Origin: Acanthopleura granulata
Taxonomy: Eukaryota; Mollusca; Polyplacophora; Chitonida; Chitonidae
Direction: 5' to 3'
Assembly (NCBI GenBank): GCA_016165875.1
Contig: JABBOT010000009.1
Location: forward strand, 17,726,790 to 17,790,789
Length of the DNA stretch: 64,000 nucleotides
Below, piece by piece: positions 34,701-46,999 of this stretch; position 1 is the stretch's first letter, and every line of letters begins with the position of its first letter. Under the pieces are notes generated by a model. The model saw only the letters and a program-made list of their open reading frames with translations. It made no database searches and was not told where the DNA came from. A program made the translations under genes and the position numbers.

Positions 34701-36880
34701 CATTGGTAAAGCACCAGTGCAAGGCCAGTTGGAAACCGTTCCGTTCACCAAGGTACGGAAGGTCTGGCGAGGTCTAACTCTATCGTCCATAAAAGCAGAC
34801 AAGATTTGCACGGAGAAGAATATTTGATATCTTTTTTATGTATTCTATGCGAACGTGTAGCAAAGCATTATATAGTTTTGACGATTTCCTCACTCTCAGA
34901 CCAGAAGTTGTTGACCAAAGTACAATCTTTATCAAATAGCTCTAACGATGATGCACAAATTTAACTTTTCTGGTGTCCAGTTTTGCTACATGTTCCTTTT
35001 AGAAAGTGTTATAGTGAGGCGGTGTGAAGTAAGAATTCAGTAAAACGAATTTAACATTTAAAACTGTCATATTTTACTCCTCTGCGTGCAGGAATAATTT
35101 GTTGTTTTTGTGAAGGTCATTCGGGCTACAGTGACAGAACGCTCAGCTTCTGAGAGGTAATCTTTATAGATATATATGAACAAATCCGAAAAAATTAAGT
35201 GACTTAGCATAATTTTGATTGACTTCACAGTGTTAGAGATGTGATCGCAGTCGCGTTGTTTTTGTGCAGCTTTCAATCTTCACCGGCGATGTATTCATCG
35301 GCCCCACGCGTGCTTGATACTCGGAGGCCATCTTGTAAAAACATTCATCATCGAAGATCTTGTGTGACTGCCATACTCAATAAATATTGCTTCACTCACT
35401 GAATATAGAAGCTCAATAGCAGTTGAACAGTGGTGGATTTGGATCAGTACTTATTGTGGTTTTGTTGAATACCCAGATCCGATCTCAGATCGGCAGACTG
35501 GATATCAGAACTCGCGGCTTTTAGGCCAGCTCTACCGCTAGTGCAGTGGTGAAGTCAAGCGACTTAAATCATTTTTCAAGGAATTAAAACGAAGATGTCA
35601 TATTCTAGAATGGTACAGATCCACACCCAAGTGTATCTGGTATAAACAATACAGATCTAAAAGTAACTTTATGTTTAAAATTGTTTTAAACGCCCCTTAA
35701 GTCACAAGGCGGTAATAACGAAAATTGGACACTGTATAGTGTATCAAATTTCGTTGTTGAAGTAATACTTAAACATTACGCCGGACATGCCAAGGGAAAA
35801 TTTATAAAGCTCAGCATACCTTATTACATGATTTTTGTGAGGTTTATTTGGATCATCTGATGTGAGGAGGGGTGCTTTCAACAATTCAAATGGGGTTGAC
35901 AGTGTCCGATCACATGCAGCCGGAATCTATAACTGCTCTGCGTATACGCTACCATATGTCTCACCTGAAGCATAGTTTGTCTAAAAAGTAGAGAAAATGT
36001 ATGTTGACCGAATTCTCCCCGGCCTCTTTCTTAGGGGAGACATTCATATATGTATGCCGTTTAAAATGTTAAAATGTTAGACTATGTAAATTATCGTATA
36101 TTAGTTAATTATATACAAACTTTACCTTAGTGGAAAAAAAATATTTTTCATAACTTTCTTTTATGGAGCCGGTTTTGGGTTTCTTGATGGCCATGTTAGT
36201 TCCCATGAAATACAGAACCAAAGAGTTAATTGTCGTCGCACTGGCCAGTACGGGTAAAATCCCCAGCAGGCAACAATTATCACTAATTTGTATTTGCTTT
36301 CCTCATAAAACAATTCTCAAACCTCCTAACTTGCACAACCAACAGTTGATGGATAAAAGTGTGAAATTATGACAAGTTTACTTTAGTGTCCAGATCATAA
36401 ACAATGGCCAAACAACAGAATTATCTACAATCAAGATACCTGAGCATTCATCACAGAATACATTTCATTGCCAATAGGCTCTAGTTATATCATTTATATT
36501 TTTGGAAAAGTGAGTAAGAATTTGTCAGATTAAAAAGGATGCAGTAAATTTGTCCGACTGAAGAATTCATTTACAGGTAGCGATGACAAATCTACTTTTA
36601 CTGTTTATTATTTGTTCATAATAATGTTATTAATGCCCCAATAATGTTATTAATGCCAGTAATCACTGGCATCAATTCTCCGGGAGCTCATTTTATATAG
36701 CCAAGGCTCATGGACATTGTGCTCTTTCAGATGCATACATGATAACCAAGAATGTGTGTTTGCTCTTCGGTTTGTGGTGAAATGAAATTCAGAATCTAAA
36801 CATCAAGTCCGACAATCATAATACCACTCGTAGACTGTGAACAGGCGTCCCAGGTGGATGATCGCATGACCCATTTCTAA
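31741..36880. other. Gene-poor stretch, no gene seen
   Basis: No coding exon recognised. Items noticed: a tRNA-like B-box 'gggttcgaatcc' near 32327 without a convincing cloverleaf, a T9/G10 homopolymer pair near 32583-32605, and a short duplicated 'aataatgttattaatgcc' at 36620-36657. Confidence 0.35.
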
Positions 36881-36887
36881 AGGAAAC

Positions 36888-36960
36888 GCCAGTTCCCACA
36901 TTTCCACCTATATGGATATTTCCCCTCAGGGACGTTTCCTCGTAAGACATTTTCCTCTAA
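36888..36960 (-). repeat. Cluster of a 16-bp 'ggggaaatgtccNtaa' motif, inverted copy
   Basis: On the minus strand the motif recurs about four times with changes ('gaggaaaatgtcttac', 'gaggaaacgtccctga', 'ggggaaatatccatat'). It is the inverted counterpart of 37283-37352. Confidence 0.55.
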
Positions 36961-37282
36961 TATATATAACCAGGAAAAGAACACAATATTTTTCCTCCTA
37001 ATGTTATATAGGCTAGTTTGTTGCAGTTTATTACCGTATGTCATACACGACATTCTAGCACAAGAACATGTAAAATTCTTGGCAGGTTGACAGAATCACT
37101 TTATGTGTAACGGGGCATAATTATCGCAGTGGCCACCAATTGGGAAGAAACTAGGAAAACCCCTTAGTCACTAATCTGTAGTAAAAGAGGGCATTTCTTG
37201 GATGCTGAAATTCCTTTTTGATCTGTAAGCCTAGTGTGGAGTGGTAGAGCCCAATGTCACTTAATATCAAAGGGGACAATGT

Positions 37283-37352
37283 TCATCTGGGGAATTGTTT
37301 ATCTGGGGAAATGTCCTTAAGTGGAAATGTCCAAAGGGGAAATATTCTGGAT
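37283..37352 (+). repeat. Cluster of a 16-bp 'ggggaaatgtccNtaa' motif
   Basis: Four consecutive units: 'ggggaattgtttatct', 'ggggaaatgtccttaa', 'gtggaaatgtccaaa' and 'ggggaaatattctgg'. With the minus-strand cluster 330 bp to the left it forms an inverted repeat. Confidence 0.65.
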
Positions 37353-37559
37353 CCCACTGGGACATGTCATGATAGATCGATTATATGATCTAACACATAA
37401 AGGCCACTGCACGAGACATCGAAGGAGTCTTCTTGTGACATTCAGGCTAACATGATCACGATTTCAAACTGTGATACCATGCAGAGAGTCATTTAACTGT
37501 GAAGCTCAAGGATACATAAAGAATACTTCAGTGTGATCGTGCACGATTATGTCTGGATA

Positions 37560-38070
37560 CCCACGGGCAGAGCCTTGTGATGCACAAGGGCATCACGTCG
37601 TGAGGCACCAAGGCACCTGCTCGTGATGTGCAAGGCCACCTGCTTGTGATGTACTAGGCCACCTGTTCCTGATATACAAGGCCACATGTTCGTGATTACC
37701 TCCTCACGATGCACAGGTCCACCTGTTCGTGAAACTTAAGGTCACCTGCTCGTCATACACAAGGCCATGAACTGCTCTGGCTATAATACAAAATTAAAAA
37801 CGCCTGTTATGCAAAGGTACCTGTGCTTGTATACGCAAGGACACCTGCAATCACGATAAACACCGGTAATTGCACGTAATACGCATGTGAGGTACCTGTT
37901 GGTAATACACAAGGACACCTGTCCTCGTGATATGCATTGGTAATGGTTCGTAATACACAAGGACACCTGTCCCCGTGATATACACCGGTAATTGTTCGTA
38001 ATACACAAGGACACCTGTCCCCGTGATATCCATCGGTGGTGGCTCGTGATACACAAGGGCACCTGGATAT
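37560..38070. repeat. Composite minisatellite (about 23-bp then 48-bp units)
   Basis: The left part repeats 'gatgtacaaggccacctgct' plus 'cgt' (about 23 bp). The right part repeats a 48-bp unit, 'aatacacaaggacacctgtc' then 'cccgtgatatacaccggtaa' then 'ttgttcgt', at least three times. The frame-open minus-strand ORFs here are periodic because 48 is divisible by three. Confidence 0.85.
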
Positions 38071-38129
38071 AGGGGGATGCTTAACCCTGATACAGAAGCA
38101 TACTTGCCCTCGATAGACAAGAGCAACTT

Positions 38130-39180
38130 TCTCGTATCCGTCAGTGACCCAAAATGCGGACTCCAGGTTTAAGGATCATTCTTCGGGTTTGTATTCCACC
38201 ACGTAATGACATGTCAAATAAATCCGTGCTCCTGGGGGCAGATCGTCGGACTGTAGTCTTGTGTGTTTCGCACTTACGGGTGCTTAAGCTTACGCTGAGT
38301 TTCCCGACAGAGATACAGCCTTATCTAGTCCGGAGGCGAACATTCGAGTAATCAGACGGTGCAATACAAGCTAAGATCATCATCATCTGCGGGGTACTTG
38401 CACAGAGTGTAATCTGTTATCGGAATGAAAGCCACCTTTTACTTACGGACAACTTCCCCCCGCGCATTACCTTATACACGAAAACGGTCATTCCCGCCTC
38501 GTCAGCCGGAAAAAATCGCCGTCGTATCCGTCACAGCCTATGCTGATATATGTTCGGCTATAGTCCTGTCGAATGAGAATGTACGCGTCACTACCAGAGA
38601 CTAAGCCAAAGATTTTGCCTCGAGTACTGTCAGTTGTTCCCCAATCCCCAGCAGTCATGATAATCTTGTTACTCAAGTGATCGATGTATTCAACGGTGAA
38701 CCTATTTATACCTGCGGAAGCACGTCATTTACCCTGGCCGCTACGGGGCGTGTTACTCTGGTGAACCGGAAAGCTCTGATTTGTGAGGAAAAACGCCATC
38801 TAGATTTCTACTCACGATTATGTCTGAATGTCCTAAACTGAGTCTCCTAAACGGATTTAGCTTAAAAACATCCCTAATATATGTTATAGGAGTATTGTCT
38901 GTGTAATAAACGGCAAATTCGTATAATTCATTGTTTGGTTGGTTGACTGATTTCTATAGGCCTATTCACCAAAAAGGCCAAAGAAAATATAGTTGAAATT
39001 TAATGTGTTAAATAATAACATATGGGATGAAACCAAACGAAAGGTGTTAAATTACATGACAAAGAAGTTCGATAAAAGCTGCCCAAAGTGGGATGATGAA
39101 AGCACGTTCGATACAAAATCGGAGGTGAGACAATGAGAAACTCTCCTTCAAAACGTTAACAAAGCGCTCCAAAGTGATGT
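38130..39180. other. Intergenic, no gene seen
   Basis: Spacer without recognised exon. 38150-38800 is somewhat richer in CpG than its flanks. Confidence 0.3.
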
Positions 39181-39184
39181 GCTC

Positions 39185-39325
39185 CTTTTCTTGTATCCTG
39201 TATTACGTCACACTTCTCGGTGCATGTGTACTTGTAAAACACATACGCACTGCACCCTCACAGCAGGAAACGATGTGTTTTATTGCAGTTTGGACCCTTG
39301 TGTGTAGCCCGTCAGAGTGTCCCAC
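39185..39325 (+). repeat. Dispersed repeat, second copy of the 23885 family
   Basis: Matches 23885-24085 through 'tcacacttctcggtgcatgt', 'aacgatgtgttttattgcag' and 'gtgtgtagcccgtcagagtg', with a single unit where the SDS-intron copy has two. Confidence 0.55.
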
Positions 39326-39574
39326 AACAATCGTTCTTGCGTGGAAATCCACAAACATTTCCAGAGATGTCGATTTGCTTGGAGCGTTGTACTGCACTTG
39401 CAAGACAATGGTATAAAATCCACAGTTGTCATATCGCCGGTTATATATTCTTAACAAAATATTAAATATGACATTGCAGTAACAGTATTATCGTTATTAG
39501 CGATTACATCTTCTTGATATATAGCACACATTCTAGTGCTGTAAACTGACTGAGACTTCTCCCGGTTTCCAACC

Positions 39575-39724
39575 AGCTACTTCAGAGTCGGCCAGTGCGT
39601 GGGAAGTTCCGCACCTGTGGATGATCGTGGGTTTCCTCCCACAACAATGTTGGCCGCCATCTTGTAAGTGAAATATTCTTGAGTACGGCGTAAAACATCA
39701 GTCTAATAAATAAAAAAATAATAA
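39575..39724 (+). mobile_element. SINE family 1, 5'-truncated
   Basis: 'cagtgcgtgggaagttccgc', 'atgttggccgccatcttgta', the core 'tgagtacggcgtaaaacatc' and an (AAAT)n tail. The gggctctgccc block is deleted. Confidence 0.85.
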
Positions 39725-40627
39725 ACGTTATGTATAATCAGTTAATGTCTGGTGTGCTTGTGTGAACTCCGAAATACCCATTGTTGCGACCAAGATATAC
39801 ATGCATTGCTGCAAATAACGCTTTCTAACGATTAATCAGTCAAAATAACAATATATCGACCAAACATGATATGGAGTGCGGATCATCCCCAAGCTCTCGT
39901 ATTTATGATATCTTCACAGCACTGCCAAAGGCCAACCGCCATCTTGTAAACACATTCACTCTGTCGCGGAAACCGCTTACACGGAGATAATTTATACCAT
40001 CAACTGACTCTTTTGCGTTATGCCAAACAAAGGAAACACTGCCATTTGTATTTTGATCCGTACTGGTCTTCCGTAGATAACAGAGTAATTGCAGAATTCT
40101 GTTGGATTAGATCGATATGTCAGTGCCGTTATTGGACAGATCATCGTTCTTACCTCGTGCTATGTGAGAGACCCGCTTCTTTGGCAGGGAAGCTGTTTCA
40201 ACACTAGGCTGGAGCAATAGTCTGCCATCAATATACTGACCAGCGTGTGATGCCGACACTTAGACGGCATCCTCTCCGCTAAACCTCAACTCTTGGCTTC
40301 TACACGTTTCCACACTTTCATCTCAACGTAGCGCCCTAGATTGCTCTCTGGAAACACTGTTAGAAAATCGGTAACTGTGTTTACAGTGTCCTATAGGTTA
40401 GATATAATGGTTCCAACGAAAGACATCTACTTGAGACTGTAGATGGGTTCTGTTGGTAACCCTTTTTACAGTGTCCTCTAGAAATAATGTTTCCAACAAA
40501 AGAAATCTCCAGCCTTTACACCCAACAACGTTAAATCTGTATCGATGTTTATGTTTCTATAAGTATTGAGCCTTTGTGATTTGAGCATCTGGCTCAGTAT
40601 TAGCGTGTTATCGCAGGAACAAGGACT
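39725..40627. other. Intergenic, no gene seen
   Basis: No exon recognised. A diverged two-unit duplication ('acagtgtcctataggttaga' / 'acagtgtcctctag', each followed by 'ttccaac.aaag') lies at 40370-40510. Confidence 0.3.
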
Positions 40628-40754
40628 TAGGAGCTTCTCACCCTTGTGGTGACTGTGAGTTCAAGTCCAGCAAATGCTAAATTCCTCTCGGGCCTACGTG
40701 AGCAGATCTGCAAGCAACCTGCTGATGGTCGTGGGTTTACCACGGGCTTTGCGG
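40628..40754 (+). mobile_element. SINE family 1, 3'-truncated
   Basis: It has 'aggagcttctcacccttgtg', the B-box-like 'gtgagttcaagtccagca' and 'gcaacctgctgatggtcgtg', ending in the 'gggctttgcgg' block. A copy with head-side sequence but no 3' core is unusual for a SINE and suggests a later deletion. Confidence 0.8.
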
Positions 40755-40819
40755 AATGTAATCCTCATGCAGAATAACCCGACATTTCATCCCATTTCTT
40801 TATTCTTTGCTGCACTCAT

Positions 40820-41265
40820 CCACCAGTTTCTAGATTGTACCCGTCTGCCAGTTTCTAGATTGTACTCATCTGCCAGTTTCTAGATTGTACCCACCCGCCA
40901 CTTTCTAGACTGTATCAACCCGCCAGCTTCTAGAGTGTACCCAACCGCCAGTTTTTAGCTTGCACCCACCAGCCAGTTTCTAGATTATACCCATCTGCCA
41001 GTTTCTATATTATACCCAACTACCAGTTTCTACATTGTACGTACCCTCGAGTTCTACTTTGTACCCACCCGCCAGTTTCTAGCCTGTATCCACCTGCCAG
41101 ACAGTAAGCATTAGCAAGCTTCTGAGATTCATTCATCTGCCAGTTTATTCTAGACTGTATATATCCACCAGTTTCTAAAATTTATTCACCTCCAAATTGC
41201 TACACTGTTGTCCTCCGACAGATTCTATCCTTTACTCTTCAGCCAGTTTTTGACCAATCCACCAA
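40820..41265 (+). repeat. 25-bp minisatellite, about 15 units, decaying rightwards
   Basis: The unit 'cagtttctagattgtacccg' plus 'tctgc' repeats with exact 25-bp spacing for the first eight units. The right half carries insertions and becomes irregular after about 41100. Confidence 0.9.
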
Positions 41266-41966
41266 GTTAAAGACCAGCCGGTGCAGACTTACAGTTGAAA
41301 ATGACACTATATCAAAAAATCGTATCATAAATTCATATTTAAATTGGAAACTGAACTTTTGATTATGGCTTATATCAACCATATTGGCTCTTCCACATCG
41401 CACAGAGCATGGATGCCTTTAATTCCAAGTCATGTGGCAGACACTTCAAACATGTTACTTCAAGTTCATAAGTCTTAATCTGATTAAAAGAGGTCATCTC
41501 CCTTCTATGTCTTTGCCCTATTCTTTTTTGTCTACGAAAGCCACGAGATGTTTTCACTACGTTCTTGGAAAGCGTATCGCATGTCCTGGATAATATTTTC
41601 CGTGCTCTTCTCTGAAGCCTTTATTGGTTGTCAACACGACGCCGTCAATGGAAGGGCCGAGTTTGTATCAGTGCATACGCTATGACAAAATCTGACACTT
41701 GAACCCTGAAACATTTCAGCCTGCACGTGTGGGGCGTGTCTCTGGACAGTGGAACCATGAAGTGAACAACGTCTTATTGCACTCCGAGTACTGCATCAAA
41801 TGAGGGCGCTGTTGTAGACAGGATGGACAACAGTATCACCATATTCACTAGCTATACAATAATTCAGTTTTAAATGGTGTGTCTGGTGTGACCGCGGATG
41901 GAATTGCTCTGTATGTATTCATTAATTTAATTAAAATTTCATTCATCCACATGTGAAACCGCACTA

Positions 41967-42187
41967 AATAATATTTCACCAATACCATATGTCAGGTTTA
42001 TGGGTGGAGGAAACCGCAGTTCCATAGAGTAAACTATCAACCATGACGATAGCTATACCTGAGAAACCTCCCGACTTAAAACCTCAGCTGAAGCAACAAG
42101 AGCTGGATTCGAACAGACGACCTCGTTGGCGATGCACCTGACAGCTGAGGGGACCCAGCGCGTTAACCATCTGAACCTTCGGAGGTC
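41967..42187 (-). mobile_element. SINE family 2, antisense, near complete
   Basis: From the left: 'ataatatttcaccaatacca', 'ggtggaggaaaccgcagttc', 'aacctcccgacttaaaacct', 'gagctggattcgaacagacg' (B-box complement) and 'gcgcgttaaccatctgaacc' (head complement). It differs from family 1 in the body, with which it shares only the tRNA-like head and 3' core style. Confidence 0.75.
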
Positions 42188-42721
42188 GGCCTTCTAAAAC
42201 AAGCAAACGTGACCCGGATATTTACACCATGTGAATGCGAGGAAGCTTCCATTAACAGTTCATACAAAGATATGTGCAACCCATGATGTGTTCAGGAATT
42301 GACCAGTGCAATGCTGAAGTGAGTCATGCTAGTTCATACTCAGTTTGGATGATTTCGTGTACAATCTGGCACAAGGCCTGTCACGTAGGTTACATAGAGA
42401 GGAGCCGCGAATCAGAACCTACAGAATCTTGGTACTTCATTGGCGCTTTCTAGAAATGCGATATGCTCTGGTGAACATGATGCCTGTGTTCTGTGATGGA
42501 TGGATGGCCATATCCGGTGTCTCCTGCAAGATTCTCCGTCATGCAGTCAAGCAGCACTTTAAATATACGGCCATTTGAGCTACCCTTTAACAAAGGGATG
42601 TCATCAAGTTAAAGCAGTGCTAAGCCACGGGGGAACACACATAAGGGAACAAACACATTTAAATTGTACTTCACGCAGACAAATGAATATCTGAGCACTA
42701 TATTAATTATATTACATATCC

Positions 42722-42832
42722 AGGGTCCTTCCCAACATCATGCTGTCTTATAAGAGAATTAAATGTCCTAAAGTACGGCATTAAACACCAATCAAATATA
42801 TAGATACATAAATAAATAAATAAATAAATAAA
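42722..42832 (+). mobile_element. SINE family 1, 3' end only
   Basis: 'ccttcccaacatcatgctgt', a diverged core ('aagtacggcattaaacacca') and a long (AAAT)n tail. Confidence 0.75.
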
Positions 42833-43499
42833 TTTCATGTAAGCCCACCTAAACAGCCAAATCAGGGGCCACTTGCCATCAGTTCCGAAAACAGTGAATT
42901 CAGAAGAATGTTGATTCCCTACACTGAAGGCTGGAAATGAACCAGTACCGATCGTCCGTACTATAGCGATTAAAAGTCAGTGCCCCTTATGCAAGGTAGG
43001 TTAAAAGAGGATATCCCCTTTAAATGTAACATAGGCATCATCAGAAAGGCCATTTCAAGTAGATATGCCAAGTATGGTTTTTGGGGTTGCTTTGTTTATT
43101 TATAGTTTTCTGTTATTTTTTGTTGTTGTTGTTGTTGTTGTTTTTGTTGTTTTTGCTGCTCCTAGTTTTTCTTACGATCAACCGTACGATTCAGTATCAG
43201 ATTCGTCAGATGTAGTCGTAAATATCCGAAGAGATGTTTGTCTTTTTCCTATCCTCATGGGTTTCATATATTACAATGCATGGCTTATTCACGCTTCCGT
43301 ACATTTGAACGAGCTGTTGCCCGGTTCGCCCAGGCAGCGTGCTATATGCTGTACAAATATTGCGTTTTGTTTCATGATCAATCATGAAGCCGACAGAGTA
43401 TGACAAATAGCTGTTCTACAAGTGACTCTGTTGATTCAGCCGGATATACACCCACTGGTTCTCATCGAACTGTATAAACGGGTCCAGATTTCCAGCTCG

Positions 43500-43730
43500 G
43501 TTATTTATTTATTTATATGATTAGCATTTGACGCCATGTACTCAAGAATTGTTCACATTTGTAATGATGTATATAGGCATGCAGGTCATATAGAGTGGAG
43601 AAAACCGGAGTGCTCCGAGTAAAGACTCCGACCTTCGCTATACGAGCCCCTGGCAAATCTCCTGGCTTAAAGCCACAGCCGTGGAAGCGAGAACTGAATT
43701 CGAACACACCACCTCATTGGTCAAGGACAT
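43500..43730 (-). mobile_element. SINE family 2, antisense
   Basis: It has an ATTT tail, 'catttgacgccatgtactca', 'ggagaaaaccggagtgctcc', 'aatctcctggcttaaagcca', 'gaactgaattcgaacacacc' and 'ctcattggtcaaggac'. The tRNA-like head is cut off. Confidence 0.75.
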
Positions 43731-43767
43731 TTTACCACCGCAACGAATTAGAGCCGTTTCAGCTTCT

Positions 43768-43958
43768 GTGGACACAGTGAGTTCATTTCCGGCTCAAGCT
43801 GGCTTCCTCTCCGGCGGTAAGTGGGAAGGTCTACTAACAACCTGCGGATGGCCGTGGGCTTTCCCCAAGCCCTGCCACCATAATGTTGGTCGCCGTCATG
43901 TGAGTGAAATATTCTTGAGTAAGACGTAAAACACCAATCAAATTAATAAAGAAATAAT
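43768..43958 (+). mobile_element. SINE family 1, partial head
   Basis: 'ggctcaagctggcttcctct', 'gtgggaaggtctactaacaa', 'cctgcggatggccgtgggct', the core and an (AAT) tail. It stands back to back with the family-2 copy on its left. Confidence 0.88.
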
Positions 43959-46947
43959 TTAACGCTCTGAGCCAGTAATTCTTTTTGAGTTTACTTATGG
44001 TCAAAGTGATATCTCATATTTAAAAAGTGATTTGATGCAAAAACGACTTTCATAAAGTTTTCATCGGTAGAGGAATTATGTTAAATCATCAACCTCTACT
44101 TCAGAAGACCACAAGTCTATATTTATAGTTATGAAAGGCCGATTTGTGCCAGGACGGAGACATAACATATTTAGAAAACACTGCCACAGAGACATTACAT
44201 ATAGGATGTTAATATACGCTGTAAATGTTTCAACTACCAATTTGACCAAATGTTATTATTTACAATATATATAATTTTATAGTTGAAGTGGACAAAATTG
44301 CCTACGTATACATACAATGCGCATAAAAATCAATGCGCATGTGTAACCCATAGCAATTTCCCCATATAACCCCACGGAAGTTGACACGGAAGCTAGACAC
44401 AAGTGATAACAAATGGTCGATATACACATCTCATTGATGTGCTTTGATGTATAGGTCATCCATTATATTCTATACAGGCTCTCAGTTGAAGGGAGATAAA
44501 TGCTGTTAACCTGGTATATATGTACATTGCACAAATGTTGTAAGTGTATACTTGTTATATAAGAGATTTTCAGGCCCAGTCTCCAGCAGGCACTAAGTGT
44601 AATTATATTTACCAATCTTCCGATTTGTCAGCTCATTTGTTCGAGAATTTGAGGGTTGTATTGAAAGATTTGATTCTAACATTGCCATCACGTCTCAGCC
44701 GATCAATATCTAGATCCGTCGACGTGAGATTGATTATTGATTTATACTGCATGAACAATGTGATGATGTGAACATACACTTATTTGTGCATTGAAGTTTC
44801 GGCAGCACTATATTACAGTATCTTCATTTTAAACTTAGTCATTATATCGATATGTATATATTCTGTTTTCCATTTCGTTTTCAATCGTAAAATGCATTTT
44901 ATTTTGTTATTCCGCTCATTATCCTGTTCACGAAAATACGAAACTAAATAAGGAAATTAGTAGTATTTATATTATCATATATTTTTACTTCATTGTGTTC
45001 TCTCTGAGAATAAGCGCACTTTAGCTGTATATAGAGAGAATGTCGTCCAAATCAGTCTCCTTTGCAAGATTTGTGCTAATAATGTATTTTCTGAATTGGT
45101 AATGCTTAAGAAAATCGCTTAAAATGCTTAAAATTAGGAACATTTTTGCTGGCTTTTCATGGGAAGAATCTAAAATCGTTTTATATTTTTAGAAGAACAT
45201 TCAACAATGTTATCAGGAACCTTATGCTATAGACTGTAGAACCAATCATACGAAGTAATAAACCGAGTCCTCTAAGATACACAGCTTTAGAACCCAAAAG
45301 GTTTAATCCTCTTAACGCATAAAGGTGATTGCTCGTTGAATTTGGGGTTTAATATCAATATTATTTGGTCATACCTTGACGGTGTGTGTATGTATGCTTG
45401 TAACAGGTATAAAAACACTAATTGGATTTTGTATCTCAGGCGCAGAGAAATCGGTAGGGACGGGTAGGGATTGGTTGTATCACTGAAGTGTGTTGAAGAA
45501 CTGTAGTTTTCAGGTATAAATTATGACAAATAATGGTTGCAAAAAATGTCCATTACTTGTGGCTACAACTGAACAAAGAAAAATATCATCCAATAAGCAA
45601 GTGCCCCCTACACCCTGTTTCTATGGCGATAGGACGCTAGTACCTGAATTTCAGCTGATTTATTTTGAGAAAATTGTGGTCAACCCCTGATGATATTTAG
45701 ATATGTTGTAGGCCAGGCATCTAATAATTTGACACTATGTGTCACTTGAGGCAATAAAAATTAGGGAATACAGTTTTATATGGGTGTTCTTTGTAGGTTG
45801 CTTTGGGTGACATGTAGATAGCTGTGTGTGGTCAGAGGGGCCCAGAATCCAATGGACATCTTGGATTGTTCCGTAGCTGCTGGCTTTCGACTTTATTTAC
45901 TGTAGGTTATAGTATCACCTTCATTATTCATCCATTCACATGTATAAATCCATAGCATGTATTTACAATCATATATCATATATCATAAATAATTAGTCAG
46001 GCATCCAGCTAGGAATTAATCAAAAAATGAATCCGAGAATTTATTTGTCACACGTGCCATGCATGAACTAACTAAAGCATGAATCACTACTCCTGTTAAA
46101 ATACTGTTAAATAACCAGTCATATATATATTTATAGTCTACCAGCATGCCCAGTTTACATTGCTAATAAGTCATACACAGCGGTCCTAAATATACGAAAT
46201 TAACAACGCTTGCTGGTGCGCCGAATAGCATAATTGCGACCGCCCGGCGAAGTGGCGAGTATGGGCTTCCGTAGCTGTCATAATTGATTAATGTTACCAT
46301 AATCAACGGGGTGATTACCACTGCATGAGAGTCCACTAGCACGAGTGCTAATGTGTTTAATACATACCGATTTATATAGCCAACCCTGTCACCTACTGTA
46401 CAACGTTTCCCAGTGGAGTCTGATAATGCTGTATTAGCGCTTAAACAACCCGCCTGTTTGTCAATTAAATGTAGTAAAGATAATTTAATGAATTTAGTTC
46501 CAGTCATAGAACTTTGATATTTTCAATCTACTAGCAGATTCATGTAAATATATAACGTCACGCCAAATTTATAATATCCAGAGAAACTCCGAGTAAAGTG
46601 GTGACATTGAAATATGTATTATAACGTAATCTAAAAACACGTTCAGTTTTTACTTTCACCCCAGCCAAACACCTTGAAATTTGACCCAAAACCGCTCCTC
46701 GCCGCCCCACCCAATAACCCATTCTATTTCAGTGGTACTCAAACATAAATAATAAAATATAAAGAAAATAAATTTAACGCCAAAAGAAGCAAATTCAAGG
46801 GAACTCAACTCATACCAATCAAGTAAAGTTAAAACAAAGTTTATTATAATCTCCCCATGGTCCAGAACACTTCATGCGTTTGAAAGTTAGATGTCTCTAT
46901 GCGGAGATGCCTCTGGCGTTTTTTTGCAGGAAACACAGTAATCATGG
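43959..46947. other. AT-rich gene-poor stretch, no gene seen
   Basis: No exon recognised on either strand. The minus-strand frame of 114 codons at 46163-46507 shows no recognisable domain and no splice context, so I do not call it a gene. Confidence 0.35.
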
Positions 46948-46992
46948 AACAACAACACTGAGAAACTAAGTTAGTTTCTCAGTGTTGTTGTT
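46948..46992. repeat. Near-perfect 45-bp palindrome (22-bp arms, 1-nt centre)
   Basis: The left arm at 46948-46969 (aacaacaacactgagaaact + aa) is the exact reverse complement of 46971-46992 around g46970. A further 'gg'/'cc' pair follows after a one-base bulge. The loop is too short for a microRNA precursor. Confidence 0.95.
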
Positions 46993-46999
46993 TCCTATT

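Noticed and set aside
37781..38126. Two minus-strand frames with a 16-residue repeat
   Set aside because: A 48-bp DNA period keeps the frame open. There is no signal peptide, splice context or known family.
46163..46507. 114-codon minus-strand frame
   Set aside because: No recognisable motif, no splice sites at sensible places and AT-rich codon use. It may be chance or a decayed element.
46948..46992. microRNA precursor
   Set aside because: The loop is one base, and Dicer substrates need a real loop and longer stem.
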